Shown piece after piece: positions 20,435 to 34,800 of a DNA stretch of 64,000 nucleotides. The stretch is from positions 1,550,001-1,614,000 of the forward strand of contig BTPP01000009.1 in the NCBI GenBank assembly GCA_037102815.1, written 5' to 3'. The notes below the pieces were generated by a model. It saw only the letters and a list, made by a program, of their open reading frames with translations, was not told the origin of the DNA and did no database searches. The position numbers were made by a program, and so were the translations under genes. The DNA is from Neurospora intermedia (taxonomy: Eukaryota; Ascomycota; Sordariomycetes; Sordariales; Sordariaceae). Every line of letters starts with the position of its first letter. Within the stretch, counting starts at the first letter, position 1.

Positions 20435-22078
20435 ATGCCATCCTCATCAGGTCCGAGTAATAGATCCGTTGTAAAGCCCGCCGCTTTGTTCCTTATAAGT
20501 CTTGTCGTCCTCCTCTTCTTTTCCACGATACCCTCTCACACTTTCAATTCTACCTTGTTGAACCAGCTCTATTCTGGCCATCAGCATCCTACAGCAACAA
20601 TCGCAATCACAGCTACAGTCGCCTTTACGGAATCAGTCACAACCACCATCACTTCTGTTGACAAAGGACCAACACCATCCTCCGTCACTTCCACCACATC
20701 AGCCACAACAGAAACAAGTACCACTACAACCGAACAACAACCAACAGTAACGTCACCAACCATGGGAGGCGGTCCCGACACCACCGGCTACCGCACTGTA
20801 GCCTACTTCGTCAACTGGGCCATCTACGGCCGCAAGCACCGGCCGCAAGACTTGCCCGTCGAGAAGCTGACGCACATTCTCTACGCCTTTGCCAACGTGC
20901 GCCCGGATTCGGGCGAGGTCTACCTGACGGACCAGTGGGCGGACACGGACATCCACTGGGAAGGAGACAGCTGGAACGACAGCGGCACGAACCTGTACGG
21001 GTGCCTGAAGCAGCTGAACCTGCTCAAGCGACGCAACCGCAACCTCAAGGTGCTGCTGTCGATTGGCGGGTGGACATACAGCAGCAACTTCAAGGAGCCG
21101 GCGAGTAAAGAAGAAGGGAGGAGGAGGTTTGCTGAAAGTGCCGTTGAACTTGTACGTTTTTGGAAGTCTCTCTAGATCTTCTTATCTTCCTTACCTACTT
21201 AAATACCCTTTCCTACCAAGTCCATGTCCGGGACAAAAAGCTAACACTACCAACCCATTCAGGTCAAAAACCTCGGCTTCGACGGCCTCGATATCGACTG
21301 GGAATACCCGCAAAACGCCCAAGAAGCCTCCGACTTTGTCTCTCTGCTCTCAGCCTGCCGCTCCGCCCTCGACGCCTACGCCTCCACCGTCCCTGGAAAC
21401 CCTCACTTCGAGATGAGTGTCGCCTGTCCGGCCGGTCCGCAGAACTACGAGAAGATGGACTTGCCGGGAATGGACCGGTACCTCGACTTCTGGAACCTCA
21501 TGGCGTATGACTACGCCGGCTCGTGGGACCAGGTGGCGGGCCACCAGGCCAATCTATTCCATTGCAACAGCAACCCGGCTGCCACGCCCTTCAGCACCCA
21601 GCGCGCCGTCGAGTACTACCTGTCGACAGGCGTGGCGGCCGACAAGATCGTCTTGGGCATGCCACTATACGGGCGTGCGTTTCAGGGCACCGAGGGATTG
21701 GGGCAGTCGTATAGTGGTGTTGGTGAGGGGACGTGGGAGAATGGCGTGCATGATTACAAGAAGCTGCCGCTGGAGGGAGCCGAGGAACGTGTCGATTACG
21801 AGTCTGGTGCTACGTATTGCTATCATCCGGGAACCAAAACGCTGGTCAGCTATGATACGCCTGGCATGGCGAGAATGAAGGCTGAGTATATCCGGGAGAG
21901 AGGCCTTGGTGGTGCCATGTGGTGGGAAAGCAGTGCCGATAAGGAAGGCCCTGATAGCTTGATTGGCACCGTCGTCGAGGGTTTGGGCGGCCTCCCGGCG
22001 TTGCGTTGGGACGGCAACTGCATCGACTACCCGAACACCAAGTATGACAACTTGCGGGCTGGGTTCCCGGGTAATTAG
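20435..22078 (+). CDS. GH18 chitinase with N-terminal membrane anchor
   Basis: Family 18 chitinases cleave beta-1,4 GlcNAc polymers by a retaining, substrate-assisted mechanism. Exons 20435-21151 and 21263-22078 (phase 0) give 510 residues. Residues about 14-33 ([17 protein letters not shown]) are a signal anchor or uncleaved signal, then comes a Thr/Ser-rich linker to about residue 108, probably O-glycosylated. The catalytic domain follows: LLSIGGW (the SxGG strand), [11 protein letters not shown] (DGxDxDWE with catalytic Glu253, split just upstream by the intron), [19 protein letters not shown] and [12 protein letters not shown]. There is no chitin-binding or LysM domain. The length and domain order fit fungal subgroup-A chitinases, usually linked to wall remodelling, autolysis or hyphal fusion. 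The anchor suggests a cell-surface enzyme rather than a freely secreted one. Confidence 0.93.
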
Positions 22079-22359
22079 GTCGTAGTCGTGGATGCCGATG
22101 GATCAATAGGTGGTGAATAGCGTCGGACACCTAGCAGTGCCATGGTAAATGAAACATATTTCACAATCACAGTCAGCAGCGAAGTTCAAGTAGCAATGAT
22201 TCGGCCAAGTCGGTGATGCCATTCCCATTTTTGATTTCCCTCGCCAGTCAAAGGTACCCTGATGTCCGCTCAAAACGCCATACATGAAGTTCCCATCCTA
22301 GCGAGATGTGGTATTGTCATTCCCCGTCCCAGATCATGCCCCTAAGCTTTCCAGCAATT

Positions 22360-23682
<1,323 letters not shown>

Positions 23683-24248
23683 ATGGTCAAGAAGAGAAAG
23701 AACAACGGCCGCAACAAGAAGGGCCGCGGCCACGTCAAGCCCATCCGCTGCTCCAACTGCTCGCGATGCACTCCCAAGGACAAGGCCATCAAGCGCTTCA
23801 CCATCCGCAACATGGTTGAGTCCGCTGCCATCCGTACGTCGACGACACCATTGGTTTGATCAAACGACGACTGCTGACCATGTCCTTTCCCCGCAGGTGA
23901 TATCTCGGATGCCTCGGTGTTCGCTGAGTACACGGTTCCCAAGATGTACCTCAAGCTGCAGTACTGCGTCTCTTGCGCCATTCACGGCAAGATTGTCCGG
24001 TACGTTTGTCCGCCTGGCGGGGACAGCCACGTTCGCTTCCAAAGCGACGTGGGCGGCTGAGATGAACCTTGGTCGAACCTCTGCTCCCGCCAAAACCCTA
24101 CAAAGTATCCCCCGTCCGTCCCACTGACAATGATGACTATAGTGTCCGTTCCCGCGAGGGCCGCCGCAACCGTGCTCCTCCCCCGCGTGTCCGCTACAAC
24201 AAGGACGGCAAGAAGGTCACCCCCACCCAGGGTGCTAAGACCGCCTAA
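23683..24248 (+). CDS. rps26: 40S ribosomal protein S26 (eS26)
   Basis: Exons 23683-23833, 23897-23999 and 24143-24248 join in phase to give 119 residues, the normal length of eS26. The start [20 protein letters not shown] is diagnostic, followed by the zinc-binding cysteines in IRCSNCSRC and YCVSCAIH, and a basic C-terminus ([20 protein letters not shown]). eS26 sits at the mRNA exit site of the small subunit. In N. crassa this protein is known as CRP-5. It is divergent from the ubiquitin-S27a gene. Both introns begin GTACG. Confidence 0.97.
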
Positions 24249-27200
24249 ATCAGGCGACCTTAGCGGCTTCCTTGCGACACAGCAGCTTCGGGGTTAACAG
24301 GCGTTTTCTGCGTTGGTCGGCGTTTCGATTTTCTGGGGGCTTATATGGAATGAACATGAGGCCGAAAGGCAGATGATATCATGACATGGCGCTTTTTTGC
24401 ACAGGAGCAAAGAAGCTGGCAGCCACCGGATACACAAACGGAATCGGAAAGGCTTTGGGTTCCCCCGACCACTTAAGGGATACCAAGCTGATAGTCTACC
24501 AATAATGAGCACCTGTTGATGAACAACATAACTTGTCTCCTCCTGTCTCCCGCTTGCTCTTTGCGCCTGATGTTTGAGAAGTCGTCTTCACTAATTCTAG
24601 GGCCCCTGTCGACTGGTATCACTCGTCCCAGTCCAACAATGCTCACCTTCTACCGCTCTATTTTCATCGACCTCGACTCATTCATTATCACGGCCTTGTC
24701 CTGTTCCTCGCCCTTTTGACTACGTCATTTTGCAGCTTGATCCCACGAACATGTTCACCACACAGCCACTGCAGTGGCATGCCGATATGGTCGAGTTGCC
24801 CGGGAAGAGAGTCAGCGAGCGAAGGTCATGAGAGTGGGTGCAACGGAGAACTAGGTGGTGCTCGATGCTCTCGTGCCGTCTTGTCTTGAGCTTGATTTGA
24901 GACTCGAAGGCTACGATCAGAAGTTTTTGGGGGATTTACCTTGACGGTCTATTGCATTCGATTACCGGGCCCTTCATGCGTCCTCGGGTCTTTCATACCA
25001 AGGCGCACGCCCTTTGCTGCACAATATCACAAACCTCAGCGTTATGGCAAAGCCACTCAATCTGAATAAAAATGTCCCTCGCAGCAGGGGAGCATCGTCG
25101 ACCTTTAACAACTTGATAGTCTCAAGACCAAGTCATTGTGGGATGCCTGGGAATGTATCTTGCACATATCACCATCTTCTGGACGCTCTCTACCTTGGAT
25201 AACATGTGGTCAGGATCCTGTCGACAATGAATGTGTCGTTGCCAGGGATCTATATTGTCGGTTGTCGAGCTGGTATTTGTTCACCCTGGTGCAACTGCTC
25301 GCGATGTCGGATCTCTCGAGTATTGACAGTTACTGTCAAGCTATGTTTGAACGGACGCACAAAGCTACCGCTCTAATAGACACTGGAAACCTTGCGAATC
25401 CGTAATAAGCTTCGTTATGGTCATGTTCTTTTATGCTGTTCAAACTAAACTTATTCGGCGTGACACCTGAGTCATCGAGCTAAAAAGATATTCTACATTA
25501 CAGCACGAGGGTACAAGCGGCCATGACAAGGAGCTTAGTTTAGACTCGGGCTTTTCTGTGTATTTGCACATCTGCTGTAACGGATCTATACTGGTCATGT
25601 TGCCCGCTATCTTGGATCGCATGATGATGTAGCGTAGGCTGAGGATTATAGTGTGAGCTGTACTAGGAGAAAATCAGGGAGAGCAGCGCCTTAATGCAAA
25701 ATCAAAGGCACGCAAGCTGCTTAGAAAGGGTACTGTAGGCTGGAGAAACGAGTTAAGTGGTATACATATACAAACAACCGAGGTTGAACGTCAATATCTT
25801 GTACACTTCTAGTCAATTGGCTCCTCAAGCGCAAGTCTCACTGGCGATATTGATTTGATAAAGTTGCGACTGGAAGCGACCTTGCTCGTGGGCATGACTT
25901 TCAAACTGGAGGACGCTGTTCGTGAAGATGAAATGCGGATATGTTGATTCCTGGCCTCCTGGACGCAGCACATGACGATAAACGACCTAGCTCGTAGTCC
26001 ATACAATATGAACGAACTTCTCTCGTCGAGTAGTTCGAGATCTTTTTAGCAAAGCTTTCATCCCCTTTCCTTGGTTATCATGCCCGTCACTGATTCCATT
26101 GGGCTCGTTATGACACTACCAGGTGCCTACATTGTATTTAGACATCATGATGCCTGGTCACTTTTATACTTCAAGACCACGACTCAGACGCCCATTCTCA
26201 AAACCCCCAAAATGTCCTTGAACAGGAAGAAGACTCAACGCAAGCGACCATTCCTGACTGAAAGCAATTTATAACATCAAGCCACACCCAAACGGAAACA
26301 TGATAGCAGTTTTCAGTGCTGCTTGATGTCCGCTATACCATGCGGTCGAGCATGTTCTTATGGAGAGCCGAGAATGTTGTAGTAATTCGGGAATTCCTAG
26401 AGTTCGAAACAATGACGTGCAATATTTTCGTGGGTTACCAGAAGCAATTTGGCAGACCTTGAACTTACAAATTCTGCATGATACCCAGTTCCAATTTCTC
26501 GATTTTATATATTAGCATACATAGAAATTTCGGGTAAAGTTGTCTACCTAGTGACTCCATTGCCGGCGTACCATCATGTGCCTTATATCTTGCTCCAACT
26601 CACCACTATGCGTCACCTCCCTAGACGTGTGTGAACCTCATGTTGAGCCGTTCGACCGTGATTATTGGACTGATCCAGCCGCACAAACGCCTTTGGAGAT
26701 TAGATAGCGGACAGTGGCCGACCTGGCGGAAACGTGGCAGGAGCCGTCGCAAGCAACATCGATCTTCAGCTTGATCAAAATCTGTTGAGTAGAGGCAACC
26801 ATTCAAGGTAGGTAGCACAGGTGTGAGAAAACCAGCTTTCTGAGGCTGAAACCCAAGTATCATGGCAGGTATGAATAAGATGGCAAAGAAGAAGAAATGC
26901 ACAGGACTCGAGAAGGAGAAAGCAGGTGGCCCTTGCCGCGAGGTCTGGTCCCTTGCTACCTTGCCTGCCGAGCTGCCCCGATCTGCCCTATCGAGATCCC
27001 CTGGCCGCTAAACCCAGCTGGGTGCCCTGAGCTGGCTGTGTGGGCTGCCACGAGGCGCGATGCGGGGCCAGCTATGGAACCCTCCGTCACTCCGTCACCT
27101 TCCACTTACAGTTGTTCGTCCAGGGCGTGGGTGTCACTTTAGGTCTCCGTCCATTGATCGATTCGGGCATTCACGTTGGGGAGGACGGGAGCCAGACACC

Positions 27201-27958
27201 TCGATCATGGGACGAAACCCACCGTGTTCCGGCTGCCGAGTCGAAGGGACCGTCAACAAGCTTTCGGCAGATTGCACTACTAGGTAACCGGAGCACCTTT
27301 ACTGCTTAGCTCCCGTTCTCTTCCTTCCACCTTTCCCTTGACGCCCGTTATCCCTTGATTTCCACGGGTTGAGCCTGTGTTCGATTCCACTTCCTTCTCT
27401 TCCAACAACGGGCACTGGACCTCTACAGTCGCTTCGAGCACCCATCAAGCACCGGCAGTGTCCAGTGCAGCAGCTACGTTACCTCTTACCTCCACTCTAC
27501 GGACATCTCGGCAAGGGCGCACGTCAACAAACCCACCTTCACCGAAGGAACCCTCCGTGCATCTCTACCTTACTCACTGGTAGTACCTACCTACCTAGCA
27601 CCGACCTAACTCGACAATCTGCCAATATTAACCATAACTTCCATATCCATTGTTGCAAGAACTGCCGGCACTTGACGCTTTTCTCGATTCCTATTCGAAT
27701 TCCTCACTCGCTTCCACGCAATGCTCCGCTGCCGCCGCTAGGTTTATCAATCCGCTTTGCATCTTGCATCATCCTTATCGCCCACTCACAGTCAGGCAAC
27801 GTACCTTGCAGAAACGTCGTCACGCCGCCTCGGTGGACAAGCTGAGGAGAACAACTATTACATAGAACATAGCCGCAACAACACATCATCTTTACCACCT
27901 CAAGAAAGCCTGGCTCCAACCGACGGTGTTGGGCACCTAGCTCCAACCCCAGTTCAAC
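24249..27958. other. Large intergenic stretch, no gene seen
   Basis: About 3.7 kb with no open frame longer than 160 codons, no recognised domain and no convincing intron chain. The dinucleotide balance looks ordinary, so it does not appear to be RIP-mutated. The last kilobase (about 26900-27950) is CT-rich on the plus strand, as leaders and promoters of this group often are, and probably belongs to the gene at 27959. A non-coding RNA cannot be excluded. Confidence 0.5.
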
Positions 27959-29464
27959 ATGGAAGCGCCGTCTTCCTTTTCAACCCCCAAGCGCAAACGT
28001 CCATTACCTTTCGAGCCAACAATCCCCAATCTCAACCAGACCAGGGCCTTGACTGGCTTGACAGGGGAATTCACCTTTGAACTTGGCTTGACCACAGATA
28101 CCGAGGACGGCAGTAAGAGTCCACGGACCACTGTGGCACACAGGCTACAGCAGCTCTTCCTCAATGGTGGGGCCCTCGGCGGTACCTCTACCGGTGGGGT
28201 CTTTGGTGGAGGCATTGCGCCCGCACGAACATCGACATTGCAACCACAGCAGCCATTGTCGCAAACCCAACAGCAGTACTTTGGCTACTCATTTCCACGA
28301 ATGTCACGGTCGCAAGACATGCAGGACGTTGAGGAAGACAGTGAGCGACCAGGCGGGCCCCGAAAGCGAGCCAAGCTCCACGATCGAGACATTGACATGA
28401 CGGGCATTGCCGAAACCCCAATGCGGCCTCCCGCTTCGACGAACAATGGCGGAACATTTGAAGCTGCCGGAACGGACTCGAGTTCTTCCATGCCACCGCC
28501 ATCAACTCCAGTCAATCAACAAGCAGGCGCTATCATCACTCCAACTGGCCCATTTCCAAAGCGACGACTGGCGCCCAAGGGCGTTCGGTTCAACATGGAC
28601 CCCGCTGTAAATCAACAAGCTGAATCGGGAGACAGCACGATGGGTACAAGCGGCACAATCATCACCCAAACAACAAAGAACAATGACATGCAGATACCGT
28701 CTTCCTCTCCCCTTTCATCGATTACCAAAGTGGTCGCCATCCCCAGTTCTACACCAACCCAGAGACCCTTAGCGCCGAAGCCGGCCAACATCAGCATGGC
28801 TCCGCCGTCATCATCGTCAGCAGCGGCCGCAACGAAGAAGCCCCGCAAGTCAAAATCACCACCCCTCCAACCTCAACCGGCCACATCGACCTCAACATCC
28901 TCCCCCCACTCACCCACCGTAATCGATCCGATCCGCGCCAGCCTCACCTGGCAAGATTCCGAAATCACCGTCTACGACCCGGACGACAGCGACGACGACG
29001 GTACCGGTATCAACGGCATCGGCTTCAAGCCCACTCCAGAGATGGAACATGCGCGCAGGATGAAGCGCAGGAAGCAGCTGGCCGAGTATCGGAAACGTGA
29101 GATGGGCGAGGCTCGCGCCAGGAGGAAAGAGCGAAGAGCGGGTGCTGACGGATTGGTGGGAAGCAGTAATGAAGGTGGTGGAGGCAGTAATGGCGGACCC
29201 AAAAGCAAGGATGCTATGGCGACTGCTAAGGGCAAGCTGAAGGCCGAGAAGAGAAGGGTTAGATTTTTGGAGACGGTGACGAAGACGGTGGTTGAGATGC
29301 CACCGCCGACACCGGTCACGATGATGGAGGGTGTGGTGCAGAGTGAGACGGCAGCTGCGGCGGAGGGTCAGGGACCTAGTGGAGGGGATGCGAGCGGGGG
29401 TGGTGATACAAGCGTCTCTGGTATGGCTGGCGCTGGCGCTGACCTTGCCAGAGTTGAGGCTTGA
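27959..29464 (+). CDS. Hypothetical low-complexity, probably nuclear protein
   Basis: A single open frame of 501 codons. The N-terminus has STPKRKRPLPFEPTIPNLNQ, a likely nuclear localisation signal and start of a conserved-looking segment (ALTGLTGEFTFELGL). Long Ser/Thr/Pro/Gln-rich parts follow. A more ordered stretch near residues 320-400 (SEITVYDPDDSDDDG, then PTPEMEHARRMKRRKQLAEY) is acidic and then strongly basic and helical. A later basic segment reads EKRRVRFLETVTKTVVEM. Codon use looks coding, with long runs free of stops in a GC-rich context. I recognise no family; DNA or chromatin association is only a guess from composition. Confidence 0.7.
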   Translation: MEAPSSFSTPKRKRPLPFEPTIPNLNQTRALTGLTGEFTFELGLTTDTEDGSKSPRTTVAHRLQQLFLNGGALGGTSTGGVFGGGIAPARTSTLQPQQPLSQTQQQYFGYSFPRMSRSQDMQDVEEDSERPGGPRKRAKLHDRDIDMTGIAETPMRPPASTNNGGTFEAAGTDSSSSMPPPSTPVNQQAGAIITPTGPFPKRRLAPKGVRFNMDPAVNQQAESGDSTMGTSGTIITQTTKNNDMQIPSSSPLSSITKVVAIPSSTPTQRPLAPKPANISMAPPSSSSAAAATKKPRKSKSPPLQPQPATSTSTSSPHSPTVIDPIRASLTWQDSEITVYDPDDSDDDGTGINGIGFKPTPEMEHARRMKRRKQLAEYRKREMGEARARRKERRAGADGLVGSSNEGGGGSNGGPKSKDAMATAKGKLKAEKRRVRFLETVTKTVVEMPPPTPVTMMEGVVQSETAAAAEGQGPSGGDASGGGDTSVSGMAGAGADLARVEA

Positions 29465-30058
29465 CGGACGGGCCTTTTTCTTTGCTTGTGGCTCTTAATT
29501 TGTCCGGCAAGCAAGTCATGCATGATCAACTCAATGGTTTACCTTTTTTTCATTGGCATGTTTGGCGTTTGGGTGTTGGGGGTACTGAATCGGATACGAT
29601 AAGACGCGAGCAACTGTGACGTGCTGGCGGAAGGGATTATGGGAAATTTCACTTGCGCATGAAATACGAGGGGTTGGAATGTAGGATATCACAAGAGAAG
29701 GACAGACTCGCACATGAGTCATTACTATGTTCTTTTTCATCGCAGAGCTGGGGCGCCTCGAGGTTAGGTACTCTACAGGCATGCACTTTATTTGCTTAAT
29801 ATCATTGCTTAACATGACTGTGAAGCTTAGAAGCACGCCTTTGTCCCCGGAGTGAACTCGCTGCCGTGGTGCGCCATAACCATGCTGCCATTGTGCGTAT
29901 GAATCCAAACAACGCCGCTTAACTTCAAAAAGGTATATATGTCCATGCAAATCATAACCTACATCTCCAACTCCTAGAGGTAGCTTTGCCCTTCACCTCT
30001 ATCCTAACACAACCCCTCAGCACATCAAAGCCCTCAGCTCTCACCTGATCTCATCCCC
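29465..30058. other. Convergent intergenic region
   Basis: Lies between the 3' ends of the hypothetical nuclear protein gene and the COX20 gene; it must hold both terminators. The 139-codon minus-strand frame at 29531-29950 has no recognisable feature. Confidence 0.45.
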
Positions 30059-30658
30059 TCACCAAAACTTGTACCAGCTCTTCTTCTTCTCATCCCCAGA
30101 TGCAGTCGTCGACGTGCCCTGCACCTGCCCCTCCCCCTTTTCCGCCTTCTTCTCCTTCTTTGCCTCTTTCGCTTCCTTGGCCCTATTCTCCGCCTGCTTC
30201 TTCGTATAAACCGCCACCACCCTCTGCATCTTCTCCTTCTCCTTCCTCCGCTGCCACTGGCAGTACTCGTACTGCGCCATCGCCCCCACGATTCCGCACC
30301 CTACACCCCAGTTGGCCGCTTTCGGGATAGGTAAGCCCATGATCCACCGCAATACACCGATGCCGGCGCCGGCGCCGATGCCTGTCATGAAGCCTTGGCG
30401 GGCGCAGGGCGTTTCGTGCACGGAGAGGAAGTCGGAGGGGGAGATGGTGGAGGCGACTTCGGTGAGGGAGATGCGGTTGGATGAGTGGGTGGGTTTGGGT
30501 TTTTGTTGTTGTTGGGAGGGTGACTGGGGGGGTTGTTGGCTTGTGACTTCTGGTGTGGTGTTGTTGGACTGTGGTGAGCCGCTGCCGCCGCTGCCACCGC
30601 TTAGCCAGGAGCGGGCAGTGTCGGGGTTTGTGGGTGTTGTTGTTTGGTCACGCGTCAT
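30059..30658 (-). CDS. cox20: Cytochrome c oxidase assembly protein COX20
   Basis: COX20 (FAM36A) is a mitochondrial inner-membrane chaperone that handles newly made Cox2 during complex IV assembly. The single-exon frame has 199 codons. The family signature is clear: PCARQGFMTGIGAGAGIGVL, then LPIPKAANWGVGCGIVGAMA and YEYCQWQRRKEKEKMQRV, i.e. two short membrane segments (about residues 90-112 and 118-136) with a tight turn. The N-terminal 75 residues are Gln/Pro/Ser-rich and not conserved, and the C-terminus is a long charged tail (AKEAKEAKKEKKAEKGEG) ending in WYKFW. The gene is divergent from DNA polymerase epsilon. Confidence 0.88.
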   Translation of the reverse strand: MTRDQTTTPTNPDTARSWLSGGSGGSGSPQSNNTTPEVTSQQPPQSPSQQQQKPKPTHSSNRISLTEVASTISPSDFLSVHETPCARQGFMTGIGAGAGIGVLRWIMGLPIPKAANWGVGCGIVGAMAQYEYCQWQRRKEKEKMQRVVAVYTKKQAENRAKEAKEAKKEKKAEKGEGQVQGTSTTASGDEKKKSWYKFW

Positions 30659-31805
30659 GGTTGCGGTTTGCGACGGATTGTTGTTGGGATGGGCTTTCAG
30701 CTCTCGCGGTCTCGTAAAATGCGCAGTTGTGTCAGGGCGCAGAAAAGTGTGGAGGTGTGTATGTAGTTGTGTGTGTTTGGATATTGATATATGTGGAAGT
30801 TGTTGGTTAGGTTGTTATTCGCTTGCCGGGATTGCAGTGTTTGAATCGCAGTCACAATATGTAAGGTAATGATGAGTTGAAGTGACTGAGCAGGGAAACA
30901 AGAAAGTGGAATTGTCCAATGGAGACTGCTCGTTGACGTTCTCTCCGTCTTCTTCGCGCGGCAGTCGGGCGTGTCGCGGGGAAGCTTTTTTTTCTTCCCG
31001 GTGGGGACCTTGCGGGATTACGGGGAAGATGCAGGTACCTTACGCATTTGCATGGGCGAGCTAGAGATTCAGCTTCCAATTGTTACCAAAGCATCCCTCA
31101 AACAAACACAAGTTAATGTCAGTTACCTTTTGCCCTCAGATCCGGAGCTGGCTACGGGACGAGCTCGTACAATGCCCGACTTTCTTAGGCAGAGGTACTG
31201 TAGCTTTGACTTGGAGATCCAAGGAACGGCAACTTGGACGGAGACAAGGTCCAAGCTCCCGTCCCTCCCGATCGGGCCGCTTCATGATTCGAGCATGCCC
31301 GCCCCGGCCGTGTCCCGAGCTGGAGGGAGCGTCTGCCGGCAGCCCACTTCCCCACCGTTCCAACCCACCCTTGTTCAGCGCCTTGACGCCCTGTGAGTGC
31401 CCTGAAACGATCAGCTTGACTGGTGGGGCATGTGTGCGTTTAGCGCCCGGCGCGTCAGACAAATTGGACCGTCTACGGTAGTCGCGTCTGGCGCGTCTCC
31501 CAGTTAAACGACTTTAATGGGTTCCATGAGACTTTCCAAACATTCAAGTGCCTCCCATCTCACAACCCCATCCCCCTCACCACACCAAGGGACCCTGTGC
31601 CAGCCATACCTCGAATCTTGGCTGGCCCTCCATGTCAACCTACTTGTGAAAAGACAAATTCCTGTTTCTTGTCTCTCCTTCCATTTCCATCCGTCTTTTT
31701 TTTGGATCGAGAGATCCTACCGAACAGGACGGAAAACGGAGGGCAGACCAAAGCACAAGACGAACACCTCGAGGCCTACGCAAGGGTCAATTCGATTCTT
31801 CCAAT
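30659..31805. promoter_or_regulatory. Divergent upstream region of COX20 and DNA polymerase epsilon
   Basis: The 1.15 kb contains no supported gene. The right-hand 200 bases are CT-rich, like many fungal leaders. One MluI-type ACGCGT box, which in yeasts binds MBF upstream of replication genes, is seen just before the COX20 start (CACGCGTC near 30650), but a single six-base match may be chance. Confidence 0.4.
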
Positions 31806-34800
31806 ATGCCCAACACTTCTCTAAGGCGACAGCCTCAAAAGGGCTACCGTCGCGGTGGCAAGAACGCCTACCATGGCGGATCCAAAACACGAACGTTCGC
31901 CGCCTCGGCCAGCGCCCGCGGCGAGGCTACCTCGACAGACGAAAAATGGGAAAGGACAGCCCTTGCGAACCAGATCGACGAGAACATGGGCTTCGCCCGA
32001 TACGATGCCGGGAAGAAGCGCGAAGGCTGGCTGGTTAACGTACAACCGACATCCATCGACGACCCCCGTATCCCCGGCGGCGGCGGTCGCGCGGCACTCG
32101 ACTGCTACTTCATCGAAGAGGACGGGTCAACATTCAAAGCCACAGTTGAATATGAGCCATACTTTCTGGTCGCATGTCGAAAAGGCCACGAAGGCGAGGT
32201 GGAGGAGTGGTGCAAGAGAGTGCCTGGTGGCGGCTGCGTCAAGTCCATCCGGCGGGTCGAGAAGGAAGATCTCAAGATGCCCAACCACTTGCTGGGCTAT
32301 CGTCGAACATTCTTGGAGCTGAGGTTTCATAACGTGCAGGACTTGATGTCCGCCAAGCGCGATGTCATGCCCATTGCGGAAAAGAACAAAAAGGGCATGG
32401 ATGCCATGGATACATATGCCGAAGTAGCATCGTGGGTTCCTCTCATGTTACCTGTACAGGCTGATCACCGCTGCTGACACACATACCCCCAACTAGAGCG
32501 AACGGCGGGTTTGATCTTTTTGATGACGATTCACGAAATGACGAGCGACGACATAATGCTGGTTTTGCAGAGGCGAGCGATTTCATTGTTGATATCCGGG
32601 AATACGACGTCCCATACCATGTGAGAGTAATGATAGACTTGGGTCAGTTCTTCTTGCACACCTCCCCAGCGTGTGTGTGCTCAGCTGACCATCCACAGAC
32701 ATACGAGTTGCTAGATGGTACCATGTCGAGGCCAAGAATGGAGTCACGACAGTAAAAGTAAACGAGGAACGTTTGGCCATGGCCGATCCCGTCGTAATGG
32801 CGTTCGATATCGAGACCACCAAGCTGCCCCTCAAGTTTCCCGACGCCGCTATTGACCAGATTATGATGGTCTCATACATGATCGATGGCCAGGGTTTCTT
32901 GATCACAAATAGAGAGATTATCTCCGAAGACATTGCTGATTTCGACTACACACCAAAACCCGAGTACCAAGGTCCCTTTATGATCTTCAACGAACCTGAC
33001 GAAAAGGCCCTTCTCGAAAGATTCTTCCTGCACATCAAGGAGGCCCGGCCAACCGTCATCGCCACCTACAACGGTGACTTCTTCGATTGGCCTTTCGTGG
33101 AGGCTCGTGCCAGCATCAACGGCATCGACATGTACCACGAGATCGGCTGGAAGAAGGACAGTGAGGATCAGTACAAGTGCAACTACAGCGTGCACATGGA
33201 CTGCTTCCACTGGGTAAACCGTGACAGTTATCTCCCCCAGGGTAGTAGAGGTCTCAAGGCCGTCACCGTTGCCAAGCTTGGATACGACCCCGATGAACTC
33301 GATCCTGAGCTCATGACACCATATGCCAGCGAGAGGCCGCAGACGCTGGCCGAATACTCCGTCTCCGATGCCGTCGCAACATACTATCTGTACATGAAAT
33401 ACGTGCATCCTTTCATCTTTTCTCTCTGTACCATCTTGCCTCTAGGCCCAGACGATACACTAAGAAAGGGAACCGGTACGCTGTGCGAGATGTTGCTAAT
33501 GGTACAGGCTTACCAAAAGGAGATTGTGTTACCCAATAAGCATGTCCAGCCTAAAGAGTCCTTCTGGGAAGGACACCTGTTGGACTCCGAAACGTATGTT
33601 GGTGGTCACGTCGAAAGTATCGAAGCTGGCGTCTTCCGCGCCGATATTCCCGTCAACTTCGCGGTTGACCCTACCGCCGTGGATGAGCTGATTCGGGATC
33701 TTGATGCAGCCCTAACGTTCAGTATTACGGTTGAAGAGAAGAAGGAGTTGAGTGACATCGCCAACTATGACGAGGTCAAGGAGCAGATAACGGCCAGGTT
33801 GATGAACCTTAAAGAGACTCCCAATCGACTGGAACGGCCGCTCATTTACCATCTTGATGTCGCCTCCATGTACCCCAACATCATGACAACCAACCGATTA
33901 CAACCCGATTCCATGATCTCCGAGTCAACTTGTGCAGCATGCGACTTCAACCGCCCAGGAAAGACTTGTGACAGAAGACTACCGTGGGCCTGGAGAGGAG
34001 AGTACCTGCCAGCCAAGCGCGACGAGTACAACATGATTCGCCATGCACTCGAGAACGAGAGGTTTCCAGGAAAATACCCAAACAGCCCGATGCGGTCATT
34101 CCAAGACCTGAGCGCAGACGAACAAGCCACTCTCATCCGAAAGAGACTGCAGCTCTACTCACAAAAGGTGTACCACAAGATCCACGATTCCACTACGATT
34201 GTCAGAGAAGCTATCATTTGCCAGCGCGAGAATCCCTTCTACATCAACACAGTCCGTGACTTCCGTGACCGACGATACGACTACAAGGGCAAGGCGAAGG
34301 TGTGGAAGGGCAAGACGGATTCACTCAAGAGCTCGGGCGCATCCGCGTCCGAAATCGATAATGCCAAAAAGATGATTATCTTGTTCGATTCTCTGCAGTT
34401 GGCCCACAAGGTCATTCTCAACAGTTTCTACGGATACGTCATGAGAAAGGGATCTAGATGGTACTCGATGGAAATGGCCGGTGTCACCTGTTTGACGGGC
34501 GCGACCATTATTCAGTTGGCGAGACAGCTCATTGAGCGACTGGGTCGTCCACTCGAGCTAGACACTGATGGTATCTGGTGCATGTTGCCGGCGACATTTC
34601 CAGAGAACTTTGTGTTCAAACTCAAAAATGGCAAGAAGATGACCATCTCGTACCCATGTGTCATGTTGAACCATCTGGTCCATGACAAGTTCACCAACCA
34701 CCAGTATCAGACTCTGGTCGATCCAAAGACCTTCAAATATGAGACACACAGCGACAACTCCATCTTTTTCGAAGTCGACGGGCCGTACAAGGCCATGATT

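Noticed and set aside
27370-27400. B-box-like GTTCGATTCC
   Set aside because: No A-box at the proper distance and no cloverleaf; chance match.
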